From Streptomyces sp. Go-475 (GTDB lineage: Bacteria; Actinomycetota; Actinomycetes; Streptomycetales; Streptomycetaceae), in NCBI RefSeq assembly GCF_003330845.1, contig NZ_CP026121.1:1717501-1781500 (forward strand): a DNA stretch of 64,000 nt, in the 5' to 3' direction. The translations under genes were made by a program, and so were the position numbers. The notes under the pieces were generated by a model that saw only the letters and a program-made list of their open reading frames with translations, had not been told where the DNA came from and did not search any database. Shown one piece after another: positions 25,452-34,556 of the stretch. Every line of letters begins with the position of its first letter. Position 1 is the first letter of the stretch.

Positions 25452-26842
25452 GCGCGCGCACCAGCAAGCCCCACGAGGTCGTCGAGCGCGCCCTCGAACT
25501 GTCCCGGGCGGACGGCTGTGTCGTCATCGCCGACGAGCGGTCCACCGCCAATCTGCGCTGGGCGGGCAACGCGCTGACGACGAACGGTGTCACGCGCGGG
25601 CGCACGCTCACCGTCGTCGCCACGGTCGACGGCAAGGAGGGCACGGCCTCGGGGGTCGTGTCGCGCTCCGCCGTGACCGCCGACGAGCTGGAGCCCCTGG
25701 TGCGGGCCGCCGAGGCCGCCGCCCGCGGCGCCGGGCCCGCCGAGGACGCGCAGCCGCTGGTCACCGGTGTGCCGCAGTCGCCGGAGTTCACGCAGGCGCC
25801 CGCCGAGACGTCCTCGGCGGTGTTCGCCGACTTCGCCCCGGCGCTCGGCGAGGCCTTCGCACGCGCGCGTGCGGGCGGCCGAGAGCTGTACGGCTTCGCC
25901 AACCACGAGCTGGTGTCGTCGTACGTGGGCACCTCCACGGGGCTGCGGCTGCGGCACGACCAGCCGAACGGGACGCTGGAGCTGAACGCCAAGTCGCCGG
26001 ACCGGACCCGGTCCGCGTGGGCGGGGCGCTCCACCCGGGACTTCAAGGACGTCGACCCGGCGGCCATGGACGCCGAGCTGGCCGTGCGTCTCGGCTGGGC
26101 CGAGCGGCGCGTGGAGCTGCCGGCGGGGCGCTACGAGACGCTGCTGCCGCCGACGGCCGTGGCGGACCTGCTGATCTACCAGATGTGGTCCGCGTCGGGC
26201 CGGGACGCGGTCGAGGGCCGCACGGTCTTCTCCAAGCCGGGCGGGGGCACACGGGTCGGCGAGAAGCTCACCGATCTGCCACTGACGCTGCGCAGCGACC
26301 CGCACGAGCCCGGTCTGGAGTCGGCGCCCTTCGTGATCGCGCACTCCTCGGGGGGCGACCAGTCGGTGTTCGACAACGGGCTGCCGCTCGCGGCCACCGA
26401 GTGGATGCGCGAGGGCGAGCTGCGGCACCTGACGACGAGCCGCCACAGCGCGGGCCTGACCGGGCTGCCGGTGGCGCCCGGCATCGAGAACCTGATCCTG
26501 GACGGCGGTGATGACCGCTCCCTGGACGAGATGGTCGCGAACACCCGGCGCGGGCTGCTGCTGACCTGCCTGTGGTACATCCGGGAGGTCGATCCGGCGA
26601 CGTTGCTGCTGACGGGCCTGACCCGGGACGGCGTCTACCTCGTCGAGAACGGCGAGGTGACGGGCGAGGTGAACAACTTCCGGTTCAACGAGTCGCCGGT
26701 GGGGCTGCTGGGGCGGGCCACCGAGGCCGGGCGGACGGAAAAGACGCTGCCGAGGGAATGGAGCGACTGGTTCACTAGGGCTGCGATGCCTGCCCTGAGG
26801 GTGCCGGACTTCAATATGAGCTCTGTCAGCCAGGGCGTATAA
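25448..26842 (+). CDS. tldE: TldE/PmbA metalloprotease subunit
   Basis: A 464-residue TldE (PmbA) partner of TldD. It shares the TldD/PmbA fold but lacks the HExxxH zinc motif, as expected, since only TldD carries the active metal. Recognisable stretches are [20 protein letters not shown] near the N terminus and [25 protein letters not shown] plus [13 protein letters not shown] near the C terminus. ATG 25448 overlaps the tldD stop by 4 bp. A 44-bp gap to tyrS makes partial read-through into tyrS possible. Confidence 0.92.
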   Translation: MSARTSKPHEVVERALELSRADGCVVIADERSTANLRWAGNALTTNGVTRGRTLTVVATVDGKEGTASGVVSRSAVTADELEPLVRAAEAAARGAGPAEDAQPLVTGVPQSPEFTQAPAETSSAVFADFAPALGEAFARARAGGRELYGFANHELVSSYVGTSTGLRLRHDQPNGTLELNAKSPDRTRSAWAGRSTRDFKDVDPAAMDAELAVRLGWAERRVELPAGRYETLLPPTAVADLLIYQMWSASGRDAVEGRTVFSKPGGGTRVGEKLTDLPLTLRSDPHEPGLESAPFVIAHSSGGDQSVFDNGLPLAATEWMREGELRHLTTSRHSAGLTGLPVAPGIENLILDGGDDRSLDEMVANTRRGLLLTCLWYIREVDPATLLLTGLTRDGVYLVENGEVTGEVNNFRFNESPVGLLGRATEAGRTEKTLPREWSDWFTRAAMPALRVPDFNMSSVSQGV

Positions 26843-26885
26843 CCTCGTACCTGATTACGAGCCCACTCAAGGAGATACGAGAACC

Positions 26886-28154
26886 GTGACGGACATCGTC
26901 GACGAGCTGAAGTGGCGCGGGCTGTTCGCCCTGTCCACTGACGAGGACGCTTTGCGCAAGGCGCTCGCGGACGGTCCCGTCACGTTCTATTGCGGCTTCG
27001 ACCCGACGGCGCCGTCGCTGCACGTGGGGCACCTGGTGCAGGTGCTCACCGTGCGCCGGCTCCAGCAGGCCGGGCACCGGCCGCTGGCGCTGGTCGGCGG
27101 TGCCACGGGCCTGATCGGCGACCCCCGCCCGACGGCGGAGCGCACGCTGAACGACCCGGAGACGGTCGGCGGCTGGGTCGACAGGCTGCGCGCCCAGATC
27201 GAGCCCTTCCTGGACTTCGAGGGCGAGAACGCGGCCGTCATGGTCAACAACCTCGACTGGACGCAGAACCTCTCAGCGATCGAGTTCCTCCGGGACATCG
27301 GCAAGCACTTCCGCGTCAACAAGATGCTGACGAAGGACTCCGTCGCCCGGCGCCTGGAGTCCTCCGAGGGCATCAGCTACACGGAGTTCAGCTACCAGCT
27401 CCTCCAGGGCATGGACTTCCTCCAGCTGTACCGGCGCTACGGCTGCACGCTCCAGCAGGGCGGCAGCGACCAGTGGGGCAACCTCACGGCGGGCCTGGAC
27501 CTGATCCACCGCCTGGAGCCGGACGCCACCGTGCACGCGCTGGCGACACCGCTGATGACGAAGGCGGACGGCACCAAGTTCGGCAAGACCGAGGGCGGCG
27601 CCGTCTGGCTCGACCCGGAGATGACGACGCCGTACGCGTTCTACCAGTTCTGGCTGAACGTGGACGACCGGGACATCTCCCGGTACATGCGCATCCTGTC
27701 CTTCCGTTCCCGCGAGGAGCTGGAGGAGTTGGAGAAGCAGACGGAGGAGCGTCCGCAGGCCCGGGCCGCGCAGCGCGCGCTGGCCGAGGAGCTGACGACG
27801 CTGGTGCACGGCGCCGACCAGACGGCCGCCGTGATCGCCGCGTCCAAGGCCCTCTTCGGGCAGGGCGAGCTGGCGGAGCTCGACGACAGGACGCTGGCCG
27901 CGGCCCTGTCGGAGGTGCCGCACGTCAAGGTCACCGAGCTCGGTCCGGTCGTGGACCTGTTCGCCGAGGTCGGCCTGGTCGCCAGCAAGTCGGCCGCGCG
28001 CCGCACGGTGAAGGAGGGCGGCGCGTACGTGAACAACGTCAAGGTCGCCGGCGAGGACGCCGTCCCCGCCGAGGAGGACCTGCTGCACGGCCGCTGGCTG
28101 GTGCTGCGCCGGGGCAAGAAGAACCTGGCGGCGGTCGAGGTCACGGCCGGCTGA
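26886..28154 (+). CDS. tyrS: Tyrosyl-tRNA synthetase
   Basis: A 422-residue class I synthetase charging tRNA-Tyr. The HIGH-type motif is PSLHVGHL (about 39-46) in the typical [14 protein letters not shown] context, and the KMSKS counterpart is KFGKT (about 229). The tyrosine-specific segment [22 protein letters not shown] is present. A C-terminal S4-like RNA-binding domain covers about 350-422 ([18 protein letters not shown]). GTG 26886 follows AAGGAGATACGAGAACC, a strong ribosome-binding site. No T-box leader is seen. A terminator follows at once. Confidence 0.96.
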   Translation: MTDIVDELKWRGLFALSTDEDALRKALADGPVTFYCGFDPTAPSLHVGHLVQVLTVRRLQQAGHRPLALVGGATGLIGDPRPTAERTLNDPETVGGWVDRLRAQIEPFLDFEGENAAVMVNNLDWTQNLSAIEFLRDIGKHFRVNKMLTKDSVARRLESSEGISYTEFSYQLLQGMDFLQLYRRYGCTLQQGGSDQWGNLTAGLDLIHRLEPDATVHALATPLMTKADGTKFGKTEGGAVWLDPEMTTPYAFYQFWLNVDDRDISRYMRILSFRSREELEELEKQTEERPQARAAQRALAEELTTLVHGADQTAAVIAASKALFGQGELAELDDRTLAAALSEVPHVKVTELGPVVDLFAEVGLVASKSAARRTVKEGGAYVNNVKVAGEDAVPAEEDLLHGRWLVLRRGKKNLAAVEVTAG

Positions 28155-28165
28155 GCACGCGCGGG

Positions 28166-28201
28166 AAGGGGGCGGTCTCCACTGTCGGAGACCGCCCCCT
28201 T
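28166..28201 (+). terminator. Terminator of tyrS
   Basis: A perfect 15-bp stem (28166-28180 with 28187-28201) with a 6-nt loop lies 12 bp past the stop codon. Confidence 0.85.
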
Positions 28202-28238
28202 CGCCGTGCGCCCCGTTCCGTGCTGCGCTTGTCCGCCG

Positions 28239-28514
28239 CTACGCGCGGCGCCTGTTTCCCCGGACCGCCGTGTAGGCCCTGTCGCCGATGGCGACGAGGA
28301 CGACCGCGGCCAGGAGCTGGAAGACGTGCCGCCACCAGTCGATGCCCTCGGTGGCATCGACGCCGGCCGCCCGGGCGATGGCGTTGCCGCCGATGGCGCC
28401 GAGCATGCCCAGAATGACCGTCAGCCACAGCGGCACGTGCTGCTTGCCCGGAATGATCGCCTTGGCGATCAGGCCGAGCACCAATCCCACGATGATCGCC
28501 CACAACCAGCCCAT
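28239..28514 (-). CDS. GlsB/YeaQ/YmgE-family membrane protein
   Basis: A 91-residue protein with three hydrophobic segments and the family opening WLWAIIVGLVLGLIAKAIIPGKQ, followed by TVILGMLGAIGGNAIA. Members are stress-associated transglycosylase-associated-type membrane proteins of unclear function. ATG 28514 has a GAGGAGG site. It is convergent with tyrS across the terminator. Confidence 0.88.
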   Translation of the reverse strand: MGWLWAIIVGLVLGLIAKAIIPGKQHVPLWLTVILGMLGAIGGNAIARAAGVDATEGIDWWRHVFQLLAAVVLVAIGDRAYTAVRGNRRRA

Positions 28515-28749
28515 CGCTGCCTCCTCGTACGGCTCGACGTGAGCACTACGGCCAGTGTCGGCCCAGCCGCGGTACGGCGCATGCCGACGCGGACCGTACG
28601 CGGTACGGCGCAGGCCGGCCGGACCGGCCCCGGTCTCGTAGCGGACGCGGACGCGGCGTAACGTGGGAGCTGTCCTGGTCAGGTTCCCCGGCCGGCCGGG
28701 GACGGCTACGGGGCGGGGAGAGTCCGATACGGGCGGATGGTGGAATGCG

Positions 28750-29145
28750 ATGCGGAAGCAGCATGGCGGCGGCAACGTCCAGGTTTTCCGGATCACCGGC
28801 GCCCGGGCGGGGCTCCAGGAGGACGTACGCGGGCGGCAGCGCCGCTACGTGATCTCGATGACGATCCGCACGATCTCCGTGATCCTCGCGGCCACCCTGT
28901 GGAACGTCGAACGGCACGTGGCCATCGTGGCGTTGGTGCTCGGGCTGGTGCTGCCGTACATCGCGGTGGTGATCGCGAACGCCGGGCGCGAGAACGCGCC
29001 GTCCCTGCCGTCGACGTTCGTGGCGCCGCCGGTGCGTCCGATGATCGAGCCGCCGGGGGCACAGGACGGGCCGGCGGAATCCGTCCCGGAAGACGCCGTG
29101 ACCGGGACGGTGCCGGGTGCGCGGACCGAGACGCACGAGCGGTAG
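28750..29145 (+). CDS. DUF3099-family membrane protein
   Basis: A 131-residue protein. An N-terminal segment (VQVFRITGARAGLQEDVRGRQRRYVISM) is typical of the actinobacterial DUF3099 family. Two membrane helices follow (MTIRTISVILAATLW and VAIVALVLGLVLPYIAVVIA), with a hydrophilic tail rich in P, E and T. The ATG at 28750 is preferred over longer in-frame starts because family homology begins there. Function unknown. Confidence 0.75.
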   Translation: MRKQHGGGNVQVFRITGARAGLQEDVRGRQRRYVISMTIRTISVILAATLWNVERHVAIVALVLGLVLPYIAVVIANAGRENAPSLPSTFVAPPVRPMIEPPGAQDGPAESVPEDAVTGTVPGARTETHER

Positions 29146-29259
29146 GGGCGCCGGCGGGTGATCACAAACGGAAGTCATCTTCCCGCCAAGCTCAAGAAAA
29201 GCTCAGATCAATCATGTTGTTCCGGTGCCGGGCCCGGGGTTACCCGTGACATACTTCGT

Positions 29260-29338
29260 ACGCGCTCCGCATCCCCCGTCGGAGCGACGGACCGACGCCG
29301 GGCAGCTCCCCCCGTGGCTGCTCGGCGTCGCCTTTTTG
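29260..29338 (+). ncRNA. 6C small RNA
   Basis: Two consecutive hairpins with cytosine-rich loops match the actinobacterial 6C RNA class (B11 of M. tuberculosis). Hairpin 1 pairs GCTCCG (29264-29269) with CGGAGC (29280-29285) around a loop with five C. Hairpin 2 pairs 29293-29305 with 29317-29330 around a loop containing exactly six consecutive C, and ends in a CCTTTTTG tract (29331-29338). The first nucleotide is estimated from a CATACTT promoter-like sequence at 29250-29256. In mycobacteria this RNA regulates mRNAs through its C-rich loops; targets here are unknown. Confidence 0.88.
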
Positions 29339-29360
29339 TGTGCTGTGGTGAGACGAACCT

Positions 29361-29579
29361 GTGAGTGACGAGACGCCCATCTGTTCCGCCAAGGGCTGCC
29401 GTGCCGACGCGGTGTGGGTCCTTGCCTGGAACAACCCGAAGATCCATACGCCGGAGCGGCGCAAGACGTGGCTGGCCTGTGAGGAGCATCGCGAGCACCT
29501 GTCGCAGTTCCTCGGCGTGCGCGGGTTCTTGAAGGACGTCGTCCTGCTGAAGGAGTGGGAGTCCCCGGGAACGGCTTAG
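29361..29579 (+). CDS. Small cysteine/histidine protein, unknown function
   Basis: A 72-residue soluble protein conserved in actinomycetes but without an assigned function that I know. Possible metal ligands are in ICSAKGCRADA and ACEEHREHL. GTG 29361 lies 23 bp after the 6C RNA T tract with no clear ribosome-binding site. The stop overlaps the moaA stop by 4 bp on the opposite strand, so the two genes converge exactly. Confidence 0.65.
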   Translation: MSDETPICSAKGCRADAVWVLAWNNPKIHTPERRKTWLACEEHREHLSQFLGVRGFLKDVVLLKEWESPGTA

Positions 29580-30565
29580 CCGCCGATCGCCGACATCGGC
29601 CGGTCCGGCTGGACGAACGACGGGTCGTCCAGGCCCGCGCCCGCCTTCTTGCCCCACATCGCCAGGCGCCAGACGCGGGCGATCTCCTCGTCCGGGGCGC
29701 CGGAGCGCAGGGCGGCGCGCAGGTCCGTCTCCTCCTGGGCGAACAGGCACGTGCGTATCTGGCCGTCGGCCGTCAGGCGCGTGCGGTCGCAGGCCGCGCA
29801 GAACGGGCGGGTGACCGAGGCGATGACGCCGACCACATGCGGGCCGCCGTCGACCAGCCAGCGCTCCGCCGGGGCCGAGCCGCGCTTCTCCTCGCCCTCG
29901 GGCGTCAGCTCGAAGCGCGTGCGCAGGGAGGCCAGGATGTCGCCGGCGGTGATCATGCCGTCGCGCTTCCAGCCGTGCTGGGCGTCCAGGGGCATCTGCT
30001 CGATGAAGCGCAGCTCGTACTCGTGCTCCACGGCCCAGGCGAGGAGGTCCGGGGCCTCGTCCTCGTTGAGCCCCGGCATGAGGACCGAGTTGACCTTGAC
30101 CGGGGTGAGGCCGGCGTCGCGGGCGGCGTGCAGGCCCTCGATGACGTCCTTGTGGCGGTCGCGGCGGGTGAGGGTCTTGAAGACGTCCGGCCGGAGGGTG
30201 TCCAGGGAGACGTTGACCCGGTCCAGGCCCGCCGCCTTCAGGGCCGCCGCCGTGCGCTTGAGGCCGATGCCGTTGGTGGTCAACGACATCTGCGGGCGGG
30301 GCTGAAGGGCTGCGACGCGCTCGACGATGCCGACCAGGCCGGGGCGCAGCAGGGGCTCGCCGCCGGTGAAGCGGACCTCCTCGATCCCGAGGGACGTGAC
30401 CGCGATGTCGATCAGGCGGACGATCTCGTCGTCCGTCAGCAGATCCGGCTTGGCCAGCCACTGCAAACCCTCCTCGGGCATGCAGTACGTGCAGCGCAGA
30501 TTGCAGCGGTCGGTCAGCGAGACCCTCAGGTCGGTGGCCACTCGGCCGTAGGTGTCGATGAGCAC
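29576..30565 (-). CDS. moaA: GTP 3',8-cyclase MoaA
   Basis: A 329-residue radical SAM enzyme that, with MoaC, converts GTP to cyclic pyranopterin monophosphate, the first step of molybdenum cofactor synthesis. The N-terminal [4Fe-4S] motif is CNLRCTYC in DRCNLRCTYCMPEEG. The C-terminal cluster ligands are in FCAACDRTRLTADGQIRTCLF. The MoaA terminal GG dipeptide is present (SAIGG). GTG 30565 follows GAGGGAGG. No other moa gene is adjacent. Confidence 0.95.
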   Translation of the reverse strand: MLIDTYGRVATDLRVSLTDRCNLRCTYCMPEEGLQWLAKPDLLTDDEIVRLIDIAVTSLGIEEVRFTGGEPLLRPGLVGIVERVAALQPRPQMSLTTNGIGLKRTAAALKAAGLDRVNVSLDTLRPDVFKTLTRRDRHKDVIEGLHAARDAGLTPVKVNSVLMPGLNEDEAPDLLAWAVEHEYELRFIEQMPLDAQHGWKRDGMITAGDILASLRTRFELTPEGEEKRGSAPAERWLVDGGPHVVGVIASVTRPFCAACDRTRLTADGQIRTCLFAQEETDLRAALRSGAPDEEIARVWRLAMWGKKAGAGLDDPSFVQPDRPMSAIGG

Positions 30566-30676
30566 GTGGGCCCCCTCCCTCGACGCGGATCGTGCCCGGA
30601 GCACTGGTTCTCCGACACCTGTGAGCCTACGTGACCCCACCGACAACTCCACAGGCCCGATCCCACGACGTGGAAC

Positions 30677-30720
30677 GCGGCCGGGTCGCAGGAACCTGGA
30701 GGTTCCTACGACGCGGCCGC
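30677..30720 (-). terminator. Terminator of the DUF485-symporter operon
   Basis: The perfect core AGGAACCT-GG-AGGTTCCT (30690-30707) is extended by GTCG/CGAC and CGCGGCC/GGCCGCG arms into a hairpin of about 20 bp. It starts 17 bp beyond the symporter stop codon. Confidence 0.75.
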
Positions 30721-30736
30721 GCGAGGGGGTTCGTGC

Positions 30737-32362
30737 TCAGTGGGCTCCGGTGCCGGTCAGGGACCGGACCTCCAGCTCCGCGTACTTCCTGACGTCCGGC
30801 TCCTCCTTGGACAGGACCGTGCCGAGCCAGCCCATCAGGAAGCCGAACGGGATGGAGATGATGCCCGGGTTCTTCAGCGGGAACCAGGCGAAGTCGACGT
30901 CCGGGAACATCGCCTTGGGGTCGCCGGAGACCACGGGCGAGAACAGCACCAGGCCGACGGCGACGATCAGACCGCCGTAGATCGACCACAGGGCGCCCTG
31001 GGTGGTGAACCGCTTCCAGAACAGGCTGTAGAGGATCGTCGGCAGGTTCGCGGAGGCCGCGACCGCGAAGGCGAGGGCGACCAGGCCGGCCACGTTCAGG
31101 TCGCGGGCCAGGGCGCCGAGGCCGATGGAGATCACGCCGATGAAGACGGTCGCCCAGCGGGCCGCGCGGACCTCCTCGGCGCCGGAGGCCTGCCCCTTGC
31201 GGATGACGTTGGCGTAGATGTCGTGCGCGAAGGATGACGAGGAGGCGAGGGTGAGGCCGGCGACGACGGCGAGGATCGTCGCGAAGGCGACCGCCGAGAT
31301 CGTGGCGAGCAGGATCGCGCCCCACGTCGAGTCGACGCCGCCCAGGTGCAGGGCGAGCAGGGGTGCCGCCGTGTTGCCGGACGGATTGGACGCGATGATC
31401 TCTTCCTGCGAGATGAGCGCGGCGGCGCCGAAGCCGAGCGCGATGGTCATCAGGTAGAAGCCGCCGATGATGCCGATGGCCCAGTTCACGGACTTACGGG
31501 CGGCCTTGGCGTCGGGCACCGTGTAGAAGCGGATCAGGATGTGCGGCAGGCCGGCGGTGCCGAGCACCAGGGCGATGCCCAGGGAGATGAAGTCCAGCTT
31601 GGAGGTGCCGGTCGCGCCGTACTGGAGGCCGGGCTCCAGGAAGGCGGCGCCCTTGCCGCTGTTCTCGGCGGCGGTGCCGAGCAGGTCGGAGATGTTGAAG
31701 TTGAACTTCAGCAGCACCAGGAAGGTGATCAGGAGGGTGCCGCCGATGAGCAGCACGGCCTTGATCATCTGGACCCAGGTGGTGCCCTTCATGCCTCCGA
31801 TGGAGACGTAGACGATCATCAGGACGCCGACCAGGGCGACGATGAGGATCTTGCCCGCGTCGGAGGTGATGCCGAGCAGCAGCGAGACGAGGACGCCCGC
31901 GCCGGCCATCTGCGCCAGCAGGTAGAAGATCGACACGACGATCGTGGACGTACCGGCGGCGGTGCGGACCGGGCGCTGGCGCATGCGGTACGCGAGCACG
32001 TCGCCCATGGTGTAGCGGCCGGAGTTGCGCAGCGGCTCGGCCACCAGGAGCAGGGCGACCAGCCAGGCGACCAGGAAGCCGATGGAGTAGAGGAAGCCGT
32101 CGTAGCCGAAGAGGGCGATCGCGCCCGCGATGCCGAGGAACGACGCGGCCGACATGTAGTCGCCGGAGACGGCGAGGCCGTTCTGGAAGGCGCTGAACTG
32201 GCGTCCGCCGGCGTAGAAGTCGGCGGCGTTCTTGGTCTGGCGGCCCGCCCAGATGGTGATGCCGAGGGTGGCCACGACGAACAGCGCGAACAGGGTGATG
32301 ATCAGCGGGCGGTGCTCGCTGGCCTCGTTCGCGGCGAGCAGGGTCTGCTGTGCGGGGCTCAT
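30737..32362 (-). CDS. Sodium:solute symporter, ActP/MctC-type monocarboxylate (acetate) transporter
   Basis: A 541-residue SSS-family symporter with about 13 membrane helices. The opening LIITLFALFVVATLGITIWAG, then FYAGGRQFSAFQNGLAVSGDY and MSAASFLGIAGAIALFGYDG, match the ActP (YjcG) and MctC group that imports acetate, propionate or pyruvate with a cation. The upstream partner DUF485 gene overlaps by 4 bp, the same pairing as yjcH-actP and mctB-mctC. ATG 32362 has GGAGGG inside the upstream gene. Monocarboxylate uptake is very likely; the exact substrate is open. Confidence 0.9.
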   Translation of the reverse strand: MSPAQQTLLAANEASEHRPLIITLFALFVVATLGITIWAGRQTKNAADFYAGGRQFSAFQNGLAVSGDYMSAASFLGIAGAIALFGYDGFLYSIGFLVAWLVALLLVAEPLRNSGRYTMGDVLAYRMRQRPVRTAAGTSTIVVSIFYLLAQMAGAGVLVSLLLGITSDAGKILIVALVGVLMIVYVSIGGMKGTTWVQMIKAVLLIGGTLLITFLVLLKFNFNISDLLGTAAENSGKGAAFLEPGLQYGATGTSKLDFISLGIALVLGTAGLPHILIRFYTVPDAKAARKSVNWAIGIIGGFYLMTIALGFGAAALISQEEIIASNPSGNTAAPLLALHLGGVDSTWGAILLATISAVAFATILAVVAGLTLASSSSFAHDIYANVIRKGQASGAEEVRAARWATVFIGVISIGLGALARDLNVAGLVALAFAVAASANLPTILYSLFWKRFTTQGALWSIYGGLIVAVGLVLFSPVVSGDPKAMFPDVDFAWFPLKNPGIISIPFGFLMGWLGTVLSKEEPDVRKYAELEVRSLTGTGAH

Positions 32363-32715
32363 GCGCCGCCCTCCATCCGGGACTTGATGGCCTCGGCCTT
32401 GGGGTCGAGGTTCGCGGCGGCGTGCTTCGAGTACCACCAGGCGATCAGGAACGTGGTGACGAACTGGGCGACGCCGAAGACGAGGGCGACGTTGATGTTG
32501 CCGAACAGCTTGGTGCCCATGAAGCCGCCCGCGTAGTTCGACAGCAGGACGTACAGCAGGTACCAGGCGATGAAGGCGACGGTCAGCGGAAAGGCGAAGG
32601 AGCGGTAGGAGCGGCGCAGTTCACCGAACTCCGCGCTCTCCTGCACCTCGGTGAACTCCTCGGGTGAGGGGAGTTTGTGTTGCTCTTTCGAGGGGGGCGG
32701 TGCGTCGGTGGCCAC
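32359..32715 (-). CDS. DUF485 small membrane protein, symporter partner
   Basis: A 118-residue DUF485 (YjcH/MctB-like) protein. The N-terminal 45 residues are hydrophilic (FTEVQESAEFGELRRSYRSF) and are followed by two membrane helices (FPLTVAFIAWYLLYVLLSNYAG and VALVFGVAQFVTTFLIAWWY). GTG 32715 has AGGAG at good spacing. It is co-translated with the symporter and probably supports its function. Confidence 0.88.
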   Translation of the reverse strand: MATDAPPPSKEQHKLPSPEEFTEVQESAEFGELRRSYRSFAFPLTVAFIAWYLLYVLLSNYAGGFMGTKLFGNINVALVFGVAQFVTTFLIAWWYSKHAAANLDPKAEAIKSRMEGGA

Positions 32716-32968
32716 GGAGTCTCCTCGCAATGACGAAGCGGTTGTGAACGGGGACGGAGGCGAGTGTCCTCGCGCTCCTTGTTCAACGTCACGGCGGCAC
32801 GCGAGGAGCGGTTCAACCGCGTCGCGTTCTTTCCGAAGTGGTTTCGACAAAACGTTGCTGACCAGCGAGGGGCCGGGATAGCTTCGCCCTGCACCACCTC
32901 GTCATGTACCTGCCCGAGCACCACCTGTGCCTCGGGCCGGTTTCGTTTCCGGAGGATGTGGAGACCCC

Positions 32969-34498
32969 ATGTCTCACTTGCGTTCCAGACGCCGGCTCGC
33001 CCTCGCCGTGCCCGTCGTGCTGTCCCTGACGGCCTCGCTCGGCTTCCTGCCCGCCGCCGCCTCGGCGGCCCCGCAGGCGGCGCCGGCCACCCGGTCGGCG
33101 GACGCGCCGCAGCTGGCGTACGTCGTCAACACCAAGGTGGACCGGCACACGATCGCGTCGGTGAAGAAGGCGATCGGGAAGGCCGGCGGCTCGGTCGTGG
33201 CCACCTACGAGCGGATCGGCGTGATCGTCGTCCACTCCTCGAACGCCGACTTCGCCAAGACCATCCGCACGGCGCGGGGCGTCCAGTCGGCGGGCGCGAC
33301 GCGGACGGCGCCGCTGACGCCGGCGGGCACCACGGAGCAGGGGGCGGCGGAGTACCTGACGGCCGCCCAGGCGAAGCGCACCGAGGCCGCCTCGGCGAAG
33401 ACGCCCGAGAGCGAGCCCCTCGAGGCGGACCAGTGGGACCTGCGCGCGATCGGCGCCGACCAGGCCGCGAAGATCAACCCGGGCAGCCGCAAGGTGACCG
33501 TCGCCGTGATCGACACCGGCGTGGACGACACCCACCCGGACATCGCCCCGAACTTCTCGGCGTCCCAGTCCGCCAACTGCGCGGGCGGCAAGCCGGACAC
33601 CAGCGAGGGCGCCTGGCGGCCGTACACGCCGGAGGACTACCACGGCACTCACGTCGCCGGTGAGATCGCCGCCGCGCGGAACGGGATCGGCGTCGCCGGC
33701 GTCGCTCCCGGTGTGAAGGTGTCCAGCATCAACGTGACCGACCGGGCGAACGGCCTCTTCTACCCGGAGAGCGTCGTCTGCGCGTTCGTGTTCGCCGCCG
33801 ACCACGGCGTGGAGATCACGAACAACAGCTACTACGTCGACCCGTGGCTGTACAACTGCATGGACGACCCGGACCAGCGGGCGGTCGTCACCGCGGTCAA
33901 CCGGGCGCAGCTGTACGCCCAGAAGAAGGGCACGCTCCACGTCGCCTCGGCGGGCAACTCCAACCACGACCTGGACGCGGACGCGATCGTCGACGACTCC
34001 AGCCCGAACGACACCACACCCGTCGAGCGCACCATCGACCCGCACGAGTGCTTCGACATACCGACCCAGCTGCCGGGTGTCGTCACCGTCAGCGCGACCG
34101 GCGTCGACAACCTCAAGTCGTACTACTCGACGTACGGCGAGGGTGTCGTGGACGTCGCCGCTCCGGGTGGTGACCGCCGCTACCAGATACCGGACACGCC
34201 CTCCAAGGACGGCCGCATCCTGTCCACCATGCCGAACGGCGCGTGGGGCTTCCTGCAGGGCACGTCGATGGCCTCGCCGCACGCCTCGGGCGTCGCCGCG
34301 CTGCTGAAGTCCAAGCACCCCTGGGCGTCTCCGGCCCAGCTCCAGGCGATGCTGAAGGCCCAGGCCGACCGGACCGCCTGCCCCGAGTCCTACGACCAGG
34401 ACGGTGACGGCACGCAGGACGCGGTGTGCGAGGGCGGGAAGCGCGTCAACGGCTTCTACGGGCACGGCATCGTCAACGCGCTGCGCGCGGTCAAGTGA
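32969..34498 (+). CDS. Secreted subtilisin-like serine protease (S8), copy 1
   Basis: A 509-residue exported protease. A signal peptide (about 1-33, ending AAASAA) precedes an inhibitor-I9-like propeptide (about 45-115, LAYVVNTKVDRHTIASVKKA). The catalytic domain begins at about 155 with aspartate in VIDTGVDDTHPDI, histidine in HGTHVAGEIAA, the oxyanion asparagine in SAGNSNHDL and serine in GTSMASPHASG. Near the C terminus a Cys-bounded CPESYDQDGDG-x4-DAVC motif could bind calcium. ATG 32969 follows GGAGG. It is the first of two tandem paralogues, divergent from the DUF485-symporter operon. Confidence 0.93.
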   Translation: MSHLRSRRRLALAVPVVLSLTASLGFLPAAASAAPQAAPATRSADAPQLAYVVNTKVDRHTIASVKKAIGKAGGSVVATYERIGVIVVHSSNADFAKTIRTARGVQSAGATRTAPLTPAGTTEQGAAEYLTAAQAKRTEAASAKTPESEPLEADQWDLRAIGADQAAKINPGSRKVTVAVIDTGVDDTHPDIAPNFSASQSANCAGGKPDTSEGAWRPYTPEDYHGTHVAGEIAAARNGIGVAGVAPGVKVSSINVTDRANGLFYPESVVCAFVFAADHGVEITNNSYYVDPWLYNCMDDPDQRAVVTAVNRAQLYAQKKGTLHVASAGNSNHDLDADAIVDDSSPNDTTPVERTIDPHECFDIPTQLPGVVTVSATGVDNLKSYYSTYGEGVVDVAAPGGDRRYQIPDTPSKDGRILSTMPNGAWGFLQGTSMASPHASGVAALLKSKHPWASPAQLQAMLKAQADRTACPESYDQDGDGTQDAVCEGGKRVNGFYGHGIVNALRAVK

Positions 34499-34556
34499 CC
34501 GTGCCTTCACGACTTTCCGCACAGCCCGCTCGTACCGCGAACGAACTGGAGACAGC

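Noticed and set aside
23928..26842. TldD-TldE pair as part of a RiPP cluster
   Set aside because: No precursor peptide, cyclase or transporter gene is adjacent; the genes lie in conserved core DNA.
26844..26861. Inverted repeat CTCGTA-CCTGAT-TACGAG before tyrS as a T-box or terminator
   Set aside because: Only 6-bp arms, no T tract, and no T-box specifier or antiterminator sequence; left unassigned.
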